NCBI GenBank assembly: GCA_964019335.1
Contig: OZ025654.1
Coordinates: 372,001-436,000, forward strand
Direction of reading: 5' to 3'
Source: Diplonema japonicum
Taxonomy: Eukaryota > Euglenozoa > Diplonemea > Diplonemida > Diplonemidae
Length of the DNA stretch: 64,000 bases
Below the pieces are notes generated by a model. That model did no database searches. It worked only from the letters and a program-made list of their open reading frames with translations, and was not told the origin of the DNA. This document shows positions 18,521 through 27,725 of the stretch, piece after piece (the stretch's first letter is position 1; each line of letters begins with the position of its first letter). A program made the translations under genes and the position numbers.

Positions 18521-19438
18521 CTATAGTAGAACGGTTCTGGGGTATGCAGTGGGAGGAAGTTTGCAATGCAATACTCTCTCAAGAAAGCTGTCTAAGAAGC
18601 GCAAGGTGATGCGCTTCTCGTTGTACAGTCTCATGTAAGAGTTGGCGCAGGCTGCCTTCCAGGACCAGACTTCGACTGGGATGTCGTTCTTGAGTCCCGC
18701 AGTGACACAATCGTAGAAAGAAGTAGGGCGGTCGCCGTTGGTGTTGCCATCGCCCGTTACCAGTACCACAACGTCTTTGTCGTTAAGCATTTGGCGGAGA
18801 ACAGCGCTGTGGACCATCTCATCTACGGACACCTCACGGTTCGTGCGGGGGGTGAGGTGCGTCTCGAAGTGTTTCTCCCAATACCTCTTCCACTTGGGCG
18901 GCCCGTCATGCTGTTGGTACGATCCAAACGCGTAGGCGCTTCCCACTTCTCTGCCTCCGGAGATGATCTCCTTGATTTGTTCAATGTCCAGCATTGCGTC
19001 GTGCACAGGTACCCCGTGCACAATGTTCGAGATATCTACAAAAATGTGAATTCTTGTTCTCTTCGCCTCTGCCACTGCTGCGTTCAGCGTCCCGACGGAC
19101 GCTGCCGCGCTTTTCACATAATCTTTCACACGGTCCAGCCCTTCTGGTGACCTTCCACTCACAGCCAGCCCATACCTTGTAAGCTTCAACGCGCAGCCGC
19201 ATTTGCTTTCCAACACTTGCAAGCTGTTCCTCTCGCTCAGGCTTACATTCACCTCGTCGCATATCTTCACCAGATCGCGGCCAAGCCGCTCTTTATCTAG
19301 CTGTGACCTCATTTTCTGCTCCTCCACATACGATGACTTGCTTTTGTTCACGGCCTTTTGCAGCCTATCATCATCGTCTTTCCCGTACACTATTCTGAGA
19401 AGGGCCACTGGATCTATTTCACCTTGGTTCCCAGACAT
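18521..19438 (-). CDS. KH-like + NYN (PIN-like) domain putative RNase
   Basis: 305 aa from ATG 19438. Residues 60-112 look like a single KH-type RNA-binding fold (beta-alpha-alpha-beta with GCALKLTRYGLAVSG), but the GXXG loop is not obvious. Residues 130-262 form an NYN domain, a PIN-related nuclease fold: RIHIFVDISNIVHG places Asp135 in the first acidic position, VSVDEMVHSAV gives Asp206, and VVVLVTGDGNTN gives Asp230, followed by VEVWSWKAACANSY. These acidic residues are the expected metal ligands, so the domain may be active as an RNase. It ends only about 110 nt upstream of the S28 peptidase stop-to-start junction, consistent with polycistronic transcription. The substrate is unknown. Confidence 0.7.
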   Translation of the reverse strand: MSGNQGEIDPVALLRIVYGKDDDDRLQKAVNKSKSSYVEEQKMRSQLDKERLGRDLVKICDEVNVSLSERNSLQVLESKCGCALKLTRYGLAVSGRSPEGLDRVKDYVKSAAASVGTLNAAVAEAKRTRIHIFVDISNIVHGVPVHDAMLDIEQIKEIISGGREVGSAYAFGSYQQHDGPPKWKRYWEKHFETHLTPRTNREVSVDEMVHSAVLRQMLNDKDVVVLVTGDGNTNGDRPTSFYDCVTAGLKNDIPVEVWSWKAACANSYMRLYNEKRITLRFLDSFLERVLHCKLPPTAYPRTVLL

Positions 19439-19549
19439 GGCTAATTCTTCTTTTAATTATATTCTCTTCCTGTTATACAAAAAGCCCTTTTCTTTTCTTC
19501 CCTTTGATCCCCTTGTTTTGTTGTCCTGGAAAAAAAAGATTTTTACAGA

Positions 19550-21007
19550 CTAAGGTATCATTTTAAGAAGACGTTGGTGCTGAACGATCCAGGTGGAGAG
19601 GATGGCCTGCTGGTCCAGACGGATCGACAACATTGCGGGGGTGTCCGATGGGTTAGGTGGAAGGATATCGGCACAGTGCGTACCATTAGCGACCCAAAGA
19701 ACAGGGAGGGTAGGGGAAAGGCCAGAAGACACTCCTTGCGTTGCCCAGGGATCGGCAGTGCCGTACGTGAACAGCACATGCGATGTGAAAGCAGCGAGCT
19801 GCGAAACATGGTACAGCCCGAAGATGGTGGGGATCTCCGTCGGACTGACACGCACACCAGGGAAGAGCTTCCCACAGTACTCATCCATCCCGCGGACCGT
19901 CCAATTACTCGGCGGGAACATATCAGTAACATTATTATAACCAATAGGATGCATGACCTCGGTGCAAGCAAGGTAAATCCACATCTGCGCGTCAGGCGTG
20001 TTCGCCGCAAGGTTATACGCAGTCAGGTTAAGACAAGCCGGCCTTTCGGGAATCTGTATCAAATCCGTGAAAATCTGCAAATCGGAGATCTTGGATCTCT
20101 CGAACATATTCTGGCAATCCGTTGGTATACTCGACTCCGAGAAGGGGTACGCGAATTCCGCCCCACCTTGCAGCGTTGAGAACACCATGTTATAAACCGT
20201 TCCGGATGATTGGGAAGACGGCTTCTCGCAGATATTAAACACATCGGCGATCGATTCATCTGAAGATTGAAGTAAGGCCGCAAAGCCACGCCTCACAATA
20301 TCAGGACAACCTTCACTGAGAACCTCATATGTTTTCGTGACGCGGGCCGACCACGAGAACTGGTCCATCCCTGTCATGTTTATGTATCCAAGTAAAGGAG
20401 TGCTGCTAGCAACAGCACCTTGCACGGCATGGGGGTATCTTAACCTTGCAAGGGTTGCAAGTGTGCCACCTAACGATCCACCAAATGTGTATACTGGGCA
20501 ATTCCATGCATTGTAGAGCTGTCTAATATGTGTTATAACTGCTAATGTATCCCTTGCGCCCTGCTCGATGGATAGGTAACCAACGTGATCTTTGTCCGGT
20601 TGCATAGAAGTGTTCTTGTTGTTGTTGAAGGGGAAGCTTTCACCGAAATATCTGTGTTCCACGTACACCGTCATGCCGTGTAGGGAGAAGAACATGTTGG
20701 AGTACGACCCGTAGTCCCAGAACACGTCTTCTACGTTGCCGCCCTCTGCGCCCGTGAAGACGAAAATGGGGTTTTGCTTGTCTGCGCCCCCATTCCTGCT
20801 CCAGATTGTGTCGTTGAGCAAGAAGCGTTGTGTGATCCTCTCCGTTGCCATGTGGTTGAAATGGTCCAAAGGGTGCTCGATCGTCTTCACTACATACGGC
20901 TTCGACCCTTCCTCGTGACGTATTCTCTTGAAGCGTGGGTTCACCACATGAGCTGAAACTGTGCAAAGAAGCATTAATAGACAGACACAGAGGCTTCTCG
21001 TTTTCAT
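19550..21007 (-). CDS. Serine carboxypeptidase, family S28 (lysosomal Pro-X carboxypeptidase / DPP7-like)
   Basis: 485 aa, the usual family length, from ATG 21007 with a signal peptide (MKTRSLCVCLLMLLCTVSAH). The mature N-terminus carries the family signature HPLDHFN. VEHRYFGESFPF at about 116-127 and the nucleophile motif FGGSLGGTLA (Ser178) are typical. The other catalytic residues are Asp419 in YGTADPWATQG and His444 in NGTHCADILPP. Several N-glycosylation sequons are present. Members cleave after proline, releasing either a C-terminal residue or an N-terminal dipeptide, in lysosomes or outside the cell. All triad residues are intact, so it should be active. A secreted or lysosomal digestive role is inferred; exo- versus dipeptidyl specificity cannot be decided from motifs. 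Confidence 0.92.
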   Translation of the reverse strand: MKTRSLCVCLLMLLCTVSAHVVNPRFKRIRHEEGSKPYVVKTIEHPLDHFNHMATERITQRFLLNDTIWSRNGGADKQNPIFVFTGAEGGNVEDVFWDYGSYSNMFFSLHGMTVYVEHRYFGESFPFNNNKNTSMQPDKDHVGYLSIEQGARDTLAVITHIRQLYNAWNCPVYTFGGSLGGTLATLARLRYPHAVQGAVASSTPLLGYINMTGMDQFSWSARVTKTYEVLSEGCPDIVRRGFAALLQSSDESIADVFNICEKPSSQSSGTVYNMVFSTLQGGAEFAYPFSESSIPTDCQNMFERSKISDLQIFTDLIQIPERPACLNLTAYNLAANTPDAQMWIYLACTEVMHPIGYNNVTDMFPPSNWTVRGMDEYCGKLFPGVRVSPTEIPTIFGLYHVSQLAAFTSHVLFTYGTADPWATQGVSSGLSPTLPVLWVANGTHCADILPPNPSDTPAMLSIRLDQQAILSTWIVQHQRLLKMIP

Positions 21008-21024
21008 TTTCTTTCTTTCTTTTT

Positions 21025-21037
21025 CTTTTTTGTCAAA
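21025..21037 (-). promoter_or_regulatory. Candidate splice-leader acceptor region of the S28 gene
   Basis: On the minus strand TTTGACAAAAAAG lies 18-30 nt before the start codon. It matches the element upstream of receptor A (5441-5454) over eleven bases. The acceptor function is inferred from position and shape only. Confidence 0.3.
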
Positions 21038-21181
21038 CCTTTTTTATATTTCTTCTTCAGGCTTTTCTTCCTCTCTGTTTCCCCTCTCTAACAAAAAAAA
21101 GAATGAGATGGAAAAAAAAAAAAAAAAAAAGTGAGAACGAAAAAAAAAGAGGGGCTGTAAAGCCCCCCCGTCGCACCCGTA

Positions 21182-22012
21182 CTATTGCATAGCTTGTTGT
21201 GGTGGTTCTGTCCGTGGTTTCGTGATGTTGAGGCCTCTTGGGTACCCTTCTACGGCCATTTGTTCAGCGTGCTGTGCGGCCATGCACCCCATAGCTGCCA
21301 TGTAGGCTATGTCGGAGGCAAGTTCGAGCTCCCTGCAGTCCAGACACATGGCGAGGATACAGAAGATCATGTGGAGGTGAATAAGAATGGTATCGCAGCA
21401 GGTGTCCTCCACCCCGTAGTGAACCTGCACCATGAAGCGGTTGCCGTGCATTGCGAGGAAGGGGCAACAGGCGGCCTCAAGGCAGAGGCAGAACTCCTCG
21501 TTCCCGTCGGTCTTGCTTTTGAGGAAATCCGGTCCGCAGAGCCCAGCACAGCACACGTAGCGTTCCCAGTTTTGAGGGTTTTCTTCGGTCATGAGAAGGG
21601 CGCTTCTTTGTTTGTACACTGCGCAAGGTCCACACCAGGCAGCACCGCAAAACCATTTTGGTTGCTGTGTTATCGCACCGCACAGCCCCACAACCCATTC
21701 TTCGTGGTTGTCCATATGCTCCTTGAATCCATCCTGGGGTGCTTGATACCACCATCCTCCATTGCTAGGTGCACCGCTCCTGGGCTGTCCATAACCTTGG
21801 TGGTGGTGTGGTTGTTGCTGTTGTTGTTGAATTTGTTGGTTGTGGTAGTGGGGTTGCTGCAACGGGACCCCTCCTGCCTGCGCGTCGTAGTAACTGAACA
21901 CAAGTGTCCCCGGCTGTAGAGGGTAGCTGTACCCTGGCGGCACTGGAGGCAAGCCTTGTTTCCATGAACTTGGAACTTGAGGCTGCGGCTGCGCTATGTG
22001 GTGCTGGTTCAT
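21182..22012 (-). CDS. PLAC8 (Cys-rich) family protein
   Basis: 276 aa from ATG 22012. The first 100 residues are low-complexity (Gln, Pro and His rich, with QQIQQQQQQPHHHQGYGQ). Residues 108-250 form a PLAC8-like domain rich in cysteines: WVVGLCGAITQQPKWFCGAA, then WCGPCAVYKQR, CCAGLCGPDFL, FCLCLEAACCPFLAMHGNR and DTCCDTILIHLH. PLAC8 proteins are small membrane-associated proteins linked in various organisms to metal transport, cell size or lysosomal functions; the mechanism is not settled. A canonical pyrimidine tract followed by CAG precedes the start at about 22050-22075 (minus strand). Confidence 0.75.
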   Translation of the reverse strand: MNQHHIAQPQPQVPSSWKQGLPPVPPGYSYPLQPGTLVFSYYDAQAGGVPLQQPHYHNQQIQQQQQQPHHHQGYGQPRSGAPSNGGWWYQAPQDGFKEHMDNHEEWVVGLCGAITQQPKWFCGAAWCGPCAVYKQRSALLMTEENPQNWERYVCCAGLCGPDFLKSKTDGNEEFCLCLEAACCPFLAMHGNRFMVQVHYGVEDTCCDTILIHLHMIFCILAMCLDCRELELASDIAYMAAMGCMAAQHAEQMAVEGYPRGLNITKPRTEPPQQAMQ

Positions 22013-22107
22013 TGGTTTTGTGTAAAAAAAAAAAAAAAAAAAAAAGAAAATCCTGAAAAAAAACTGTAAAATGTCCAGACAAAGGAAATTACACCGACAA
22101 AAGAGGA

Positions 22108-22225
22108 ACCGGCCGTTGTTTTGTACGTGCCGGGTAAAACCTGGAGAAGTTTGTCAACCCGAAACACGTTGCCAACGTTCCCCTTTTGTTTAGACAAGTC
22201 AAAGACTCGTTCTTGCAGAAAATGG
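22108..22225. repeat. Dispersed repeat family B, copy 2
   Basis: It shares with 51262-51385 the string GGGTAAAACCTGGAGAAGTT, then AACCCGAA.CACGTTGCC and TTTAGACAAGTCAAAGACTC followed by GTTCTTGCA. Similarity is about 90 percent by eye over the core. Confidence 0.7.
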
Positions 22226-22287
22226 CATTTCATCTAGTATTTGTACTTGTTTTGTTTTTTACTTTCCCCCATTGTTTTCTTTTCTTT

Positions 22288-22333
22288 TAGCTGTACCCTG
22301 GCGGCACTGGAGGCAACAATCTAGCCTTGTTTC
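22288..22333. repeat. Short copy of PLAC8 coding sequence upstream of the gene
   Basis: AGCTGTACCCTGGCGGCACT and the following GGAGGCAA are identical to 21926-21954 inside the PLAC8 gene. After a 6-bp insertion, AGCCTTGTTTC continues the match. It lies about 280 bp before the start codon in the same orientation. Confidence 0.8.
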
Positions 22334-24338
22334 AATGTGAACGAGCGAAACCCCCTCTGGCCCCCTTCCCCTTTGACAGGGTAGTGCCATATCTTATAGT
22401 TGTATTGTTCCATATTTCGAAACGCAACTTTGAGCACAAGAACCGAACAGCAAAGAATAGTTTCCCGCTGTACAAGGTTTTGCGATGAGTTCGCCAGGGC
22501 TTTAAAAAAACTAAAAATAAAAATAAGTAAACATGATGCCTTTTTTCTTTTTTTTTTTTTTTCAGAAGAGGTTTTAAAAAAAAAATGAAAATGAAAATGA
22601 AACAAGGGGAGGAATGTAGGATACCGTATTTGAAAGGGAAAAAAAAAAAAAAGAGAAAGATACTTTGAACTACCTTTTTTAGTCTTCTTCTTCTTCTTTT
22701 TTTATTTCTTCTTTTCCATTGTTGTTTTTTTTTTTTTTTTTTTGTCCCAAATTTAGGTCGCAGAAATACGGTGCAAATACTGCAAAACGAAAAAAAAAGA
22801 TCTTTGGGAAAAGGGAAAAAAAAGAAGAAAAAGAAAGGGATAGCTTTTTCTTTTTTTCATTTTGGTGAATAGTAGTAGAAAAGGAAATAATAATAGAAAA
22901 TTCAGTATCCCCGGGTAAATGTGGTATAAAAAAAAAAAGAAAAGGTAGAAGGGAAAAATGGGAATTTAAAAAAAAAAAGAAAAAAAAAGTCATTTGTTAA
23001 TTGCTGCTTTTACGGAAAATTTGGCAAAGTTTTGGCGAAGGTAGCATGTATGCTTGGGCTATATAGATAGAAGTTGCCATGTTTTTTTTTTTTCTTTTTT
23101 TTTTTTTTTTCTTAAAAAAATCTCTCCTAGAAGAAATGGTTGAAGTGTGTTAAAGCAACAGAGCAGGCTACGGTTTCTAGTTATTGGGAAGTTATAAAAA
23201 ATTGGAAAAGCCGGAGTGGAGGGAAACAATAGACTTAAAGAGGGCCAGGTAGTAGATGCGGTGCGAGATTCAAGCCAAAAGACCCGAGCTCAACACCTAT
23301 GGTCTTATCCCCTTATTACAAGTGTCAGCGAGTAAGAAAAAAAAGAGAAAAATATAAGGTACAAAGAGCCGGAAGAAAGCGAAAAAAAATAAGAAAATAG
23401 GGGCAATGAAAAATGGCACAAAAGAAAAGGAGATAATAAAGGTAATGCACGAAGAGGGGGGGGGGGGGGGGGGAAACCAGAATTTTTTAAAAAATATTTT
23501 TCATTTTCTTATCTCGGATTAAAAAAAAGAAAAAGTTATTTGAAAACCATATGCCTGTTATTTCTTTTTTTTCTCTTTCTTTTCCTTCAAAAAAAAAAAG
23601 GATTAAGGAAATATAATTCAAAAAAAAGTTGTCTCGATTTTAGTGGTGCCATGCAGTATGTGACACAGCGGCCACCCTTGTGAAACTTCGCCCCGAAGCC
23701 TCCCAAGTCCCCTGTGGTCCCGTAGAAAGTAAAAGTGGAGAGGTAAAGAAAGCTTGGAAATTGAAATAGGGAGAGGGGCCACAGAAGCAATTAAACACCA
23801 ACTGGAGAGTTGTGGGAGGCTTGCTTCACTGGCACGATGCCGCGGGGAGGCTACTTGCCTGACCTGGTGAAGCCACCTCCTTGTTCGATGTAATGGGATA
23901 AGGGACTCTCCGTTGAGGGCGATGCTAACTGGCGCCACGCGTAGGGTGGGCTCTCCACCCCCGTCCAGGTTTCCCCACGTGTACGGCTTTAGAACGAGAG
24001 TTTCCCTTTCGCTTGTGTTTCTCCAAACCACAATTACCAGGAACCACCACAGGAGGTTGGAAACATTGGTCCCCTAAAAAAAAAAAAAAACCTTCTACTT
24101 TTTATTTTTCTTTCATTGAATTTTTCCTCTTTTTTCTTTTTTTTGAAGTAAAAAGAAAAATAAATAAAAAAAATGCTCTGCTGCTGTTAGGAAAAAAAAA
24201 AAAAAAAAACGAAAAAAAAATGAATCAAAAAAAAAAAAAAAAAAACTCCAGGGAAAGCAAAAAAAAAAAAAAAAAAATGGTGTAAATAAACTTCCACGCA
24301 CGAAGCAACAAAAAAAAAAAAAAAAAAATCATTTTTCA

Positions 24339-25199
24339 TCACACAAACCACGTGCAACCCGAAGTGTCGACAAACAGTTTTCCATCAGGGTTTGCAGCAG
24401 CAAGCGCAGAAAGCGGCAACGCCCCCACAGGAGGCGGCGGCGCTCCTGCAGCAGCAATAACACCAGCAGTCGAAAAAGGCAAGGTAGGGCTCGGCTGGTA
24501 CCCAGACAAAGGAACTGCAGTCTGCCGCAGCAACTGTGCCTGAATCTGCTGGATCTGCGCTGCCTGCTGCACCTGAGTCTGTTGCGTTTGCTGCTGCTGT
24601 TCCACAAGATGAGCTTGGCGCCGCGCCTCCTGCTGCTTCTTCTTACCCTGAGGGCCATACACCTGCAAAACAGGGTTCGGGTCAAGGTTGCTCCTCACCT
24701 GGTAAAGACCGTGTGCAAAGGCACACCGATCCCCAAACTGGCATGGCTGCCCAGTAGAATAATTCCTGCACACTTTAGTCCGGAACTTTGCCAGATCAAC
24801 AGCTGGTGCGCCTTTAGGGCGATCGTCGTTAGGGTCTTGTTCACCGTTAGCCATCACCCGCTCAGGGTCTTGTGCTTGAGGGTCTGAACGTGAAGTAGCA
24901 GCGCCCCCATCGCTGTTGATCTCCGCACCCCATCTTCCGCCAGATAAAACAGGAACTCCCGTCTCGGTGCTGCTTCCACTTCCCGCGGAAGATTCCCTCG
25001 GCTGTACTGTCGTGGGTGGCGGCTGGCTTGGTGCCATGGGTCGGTCTGTTACTTGGTTTGCCTCGTGCTCATGGTCATTTTCCCTTTCCCCCAACTGGCC
25101 CAGGTCTTTCAGAAGATCCCCCAACATGTTCAAAGAGAGACTATCCAGCTGTGGGGACTCGGCAGTCGAACCTTCATCAGTGTTGTGGAATGGGGACAT
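24339..25199 (-). CDS. Single CCCH zinc-finger protein, Gln-rich
   Basis: 286 aa from ATG 25199. An acidic/Ser/Pro-rich N-terminal half (residues 1-130) has no clear fold. One CCCH finger spans residues 144-163 (Cys144, Cys153, Cys159, His163; spacing C-x8-C-x5-C-x3-H, as in the Tis11/tristetraprolin class) and starts with KFRTKVCRNYSTG. A Gln-rich helix (195-225) and a Pro/Ala-rich tail follow. CCCH fingers of this spacing usually bind AU-rich RNA. Given polycistronic transcription, such proteins are common post-transcriptional regulators in Euglenozoa; its target RNAs are unknown. Confidence 0.85.
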   Translation of the reverse strand: MSPFHNTDEGSTAESPQLDSLSLNMLGDLLKDLGQLGERENDHEHEANQVTDRPMAPSQPPPTTVQPRESSAGSGSSTETGVPVLSGGRWGAEINSDGGAATSRSDPQAQDPERVMANGEQDPNDDRPKGAPAVDLAKFRTKVCRNYSTGQPCQFGDRCAFAHGLYQVRSNLDPNPVLQVYGPQGKKKQQEARRQAHLVEQQQQTQQTQVQQAAQIQQIQAQLLRQTAVPLSGYQPSPTLPFSTAGVIAAAGAPPPPVGALPLSALAAANPDGKLFVDTSGCTWFV

Positions 25200-25689
25200 G
25201 ATGTGTGTGTTTTTTTTTTTTTTTTTCTCTTTTTTTTTTCATTTTTTTTCGTTTAGTTACGATTGTGGGGGGGAATACGGAAGAGTGGGAGGGAGGAATA
25301 TTCATTGTTTTGTTTGTTTGTTGTCTGCTTTCTTCTTTTTTTTTCTCCACATGTTTATATTATTACATTTTATTGCTTTTTGGACGGGGGGGGGGGGGAA
25401 TTCAGATTTTCTTTTTAAACCGAAAAAAAGGCGCTTTTACAGGACCATTGGCTTCGCGGCAGAGTGGAAGGTATTTTATCGACCGATACCTTGCTTGTCA
25501 CGTGACCCAAGTCCTCGTTTGTCACGTGACCCCAGCCTTTGCTTACCGGAGGTTCGCTGCTATCAAACCTAAGGTCCTGCTTTTGTTTGTGCACAGCCGG
25601 GATTAACCTGTAGAAGGATAAGCCCAACAATGCTACCACTACTCTTTTTAGCACTTCCGGACTATGCGTTTTTGCGCTCACCGGCCGCT

Positions 25690-26197
25690 CTGTACTTAGT
25701 CCCCGTTGTCCCCGTTCTGGGGGCTCTGCCGGGTTCCTACTGCGGTGGTCAAACTACGAGGCAGCCTTGTCGGGGTCTGCGACAGGTACGTGTCACGCAA
25801 GCCTTCGATGCTGCTCAAGGTTCGCTCCGGGAGTACTGGCCTCCTGTCATACCCGTGTGTGGTCGGTCCTCCTATACAGCGCAGGGAGTTGACCCGCGCT
25901 GCTGGGAACGCCGTCCTTCTGCCATCAGCGTGGTACAGGTCCTGGACACGTCTCAGCACATACCTCAGCCTCCTTGCCTTGACGCCCAGGTTCTCCACCT
26001 TGCCCACTTCCCCACACTGTCGTCTAGCGGCAGCTCCATCTCCCGCTCGAAGTCGAGGGCAAGCTCCAGCGTCGTTACCGTCGTGTGTCCAGGGGCGTCA
26101 TCCCACAGCAAGCCACTCAACCACCTCAGCATCGGCCCCAGCAGCCTGTCCATCACCTTCCCCGATGCTCCCAGCCCACGCAATTCGGCCACCAAAA
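25690..26197 (-). pseudogene. Degenerate retroelement-like coding remnant
   Basis: On the minus strand two open frames join across a frameshift near 25990. The upstream part reads VMDRLLGPMLRWLSGLLWDD and TTLELALDFEREMELPLDD; the downstream part reads LGVKARRLRYVLRRVQDLY and continues with RRPVLPERTLSSIEGLRDTY. The arrangement, with a short conserved T-x-x-E-L-A-x-D-F-E motif, reminds me of C-terminal regions encoded by protist retrotransposons, but the family is not certain. There is no start codon, and a poly(A) on the + strand bounds the upstream end. It is a broken fragment, not a working gene. Confidence 0.4.
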
Positions 26198-26375
26198 AAA
26201 AAAAAAAAAAAGAAGAGATGAGATAAAGGAGGTTCCTGTTTTTGAAACGTCCCCCCTTGTCTCTACTTATCTACCCTTTTGGGGAAAAGAAAATTAGAAA
26301 AAAAAGGAAAAGGAAAAAGGAAAACCACTCCATCCTTTTTTTTTTTCTTCTTTTTTTTGCATCATGAGAATAAGA

Positions 26376-26398
26376 GAAATGGGGAGGGGAAGAAATTT

Positions 26399-26436
<38 letters not shown>

Positions 26437-26538
26437 CTTTTCTTTTTTTCGTGCGCACTAACCCTACAAAGGTTATGCAAGCTATTGCTAACTATAGTTG
26501 CTAGCAGTCACTTGGGAAATGGGGAGGGGAAGAATTAT

Positions 26539-26583
<45 letters not shown>

Positions 26584-26585
26584 CC
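26376..26585 (+). repeat. Duplicated GGGGAGGGGAAGAA + poly(T) unit
   Basis: AAATGGGGAGGGGAAGAA followed by a few bases and a T-tract of about 36 (first copy) or 45 (second copy) nt occurs twice, 140 bp apart. Between the copies is a near-palindrome around GCTAACTATAGTTGCTAGC. Confidence 0.75.
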
Positions 26586-26970
26586 ACACGAAGAAAGAAA
26601 AGTGATAGAAGCTATCCTCTTTTTTTCTTTCTCCGTGTGTTTGGTTAGATAGAGAAGAAAAATAGATTAAATTCAAATATTATCTGGCACTGAAAGAAGG
26701 GGGGGGAATGAAAAAAGAGAAGAAACCATCGCATCAAAGAACCCCCCCCCCCCCCCCCCTCCCCTGCCAAGTTTCTTTTTAAAAAAACAGAAATCCTGTT
26801 TTCTTGTCTTTGGTTAAGGGGCTTATTAAAAAAAGAAAGCAAAAAGAGACAGAAGTCCCTCGCATTTCTTTTTCTTCTTTTGTATTGGTTTGCTTTTTTT
26901 CTTTTTTTTTTTAAACTTAACTCACAAAGGACCGGATCTGACATATCAGTCAAAAAAGAAGGAAAAAAAA

Positions 26971-27000
26971 AGAGTCGGCTGATTGTTTGTGCAAGCCTAT
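26971..27000 (+). repeat. Family A fragment
   Basis: AGAGTCGGCTGATTGTTTGT then GCAAGCCTAT matches the head of the longer family A copies at 51161 and 59917. The remainder of the unit is missing. Confidence 0.6.
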
Positions 27001-27086
27001 CAATTCCAACAAACCGAAGTATAAACCGAGAGCAAGTTCTCGAGCAATGCAAAGCCCGCTGTTTTATTTTCTTTCCGGCGAAGAAG

Positions 27087-27198
27087 TATTTATGACTTTT
27101 ATATGTCTTTTGTTGTTAGCACGAGCAAAAAGAGATTTTAAGCTTGCGAAAGCTTTTTTTTTCTTTTTTTTTGTCTCGGCACAAGTTTGTTTATAAAA

Positions 27199-27215
<17 letters not shown>
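27087..27215 (+). repeat. Dispersed repeat family F, copy 2
   Basis: It has the same order of motifs as 6508-6615, with the GCACGAGC and GCTCGGCACAAG-like segments, and is followed by a long T-tract. Confidence 0.55.
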
Positions 27216-27235
<20 letters not shown>

Positions 27236-27302
27236 AAAAAGATTTACAAACAAAAAAAAAGTCAAAAAATCTCTCTCTTTTTTTTTTTTTTTTAGGCCGG
27301 AA

Positions 27303-27345
<43 letters not shown>

Positions 27346-27406
27346 AGCCGGTCCTTTATGGGGTTAAAAGAAACAAATTAGAAGAAAAAAAAAGAAAAAA
27401 GACATA

Positions 27407-27660
27407 TTGGCATGCAGTGAAGGGACATCATTTTTGCTCTGCGTAAGAGCTGCACAGGGAATAAGGCCCTCCCGGACCGAACCTTCTAGTACAACTCCTC
27501 CAGGTGCTGTCCGCATCAGGCAAGAGGCACCCTTCAAGGGCTCCTACTCGCGTCCTAGTAGGTCGGAGAGTACCGTGCCCAACCACTGTCTTCGCATTTG
27601 CTCTGTGGACAAGGCTATGGAAGAGCCAGGTCCTTCGCGGCTCCTGCAAAAAAAAAAAAG
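27407..27660 (+). repeat. Dispersed repeat family E, full copy with A-tail
   Basis: Begins TTGGCATGCAGTGAAGG, contains TCCAGGTGCTGTCCGCATCA and the hairpin CCTACTCGCGTCCTAGTAGG, and ends TCCTGC followed by about 12 A. The matching part is at 17955-18085. A polarity with a terminal A-tract suggests a retroposon (SINE-like) on the + strand. Confidence 0.65.
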
Positions 27661-27725
27661 ATTAACGACTTTTTTTTAAAGTCTTAAAGTCTCCCGCCTC
27701 GAATTTAAAAAAATTGAGTACCCAC

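Larger units (their letters stand above)
22013..24338. other. Intergenic, repeats and homopolymers, no supported gene
   Basis: 2.3 kb. It contains a family B repeat (22108-22225), a 45-bp copy of PLAC8 coding sequence (22288-22333) and many A/T runs plus a G-tract at about 23455. The segment 23640-24060 has normal base composition and an open minus frame of 137 codons, but that frame starts with GTG and shows no domain. Confidence 0.7.
25200..27725. other. Intergenic with a retroelement-like remnant and several repeats
   Basis: 2.5 kb. It includes a tandem CACGTGAC motif (about 25499 and 25524), a family A-like fragment (25586-25660), gene debris (25690-26195), two copies of GGGGAGGGGAAGAA followed by 36-45 T (about 26380 and 26520), family F (27087-27215), long A/T runs to 27343, and family E (27407-27660). 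Confidence 0.7.

Noticed and set aside
23618-24031. Minus-strand frame of 137 codons in a segment of normal composition
   Set aside because: It starts with GTG, has no ATG near the start and no recognisable domain; kept only as a remark on the intergenic region.
25495-25535. Pair of CACGTGAC motifs as a promoter or E-box
   Set aside because: They sit in repeat debris upstream of no start site on the coding strand, and gene-specific promoters are not expected in a polycistronic cluster.
25706-26221. Plus-strand frame of 171 codons
   Set aside because: It is antisense to the better retroelement-like minus frames and ends in a poly-Lys run from an A-tract.
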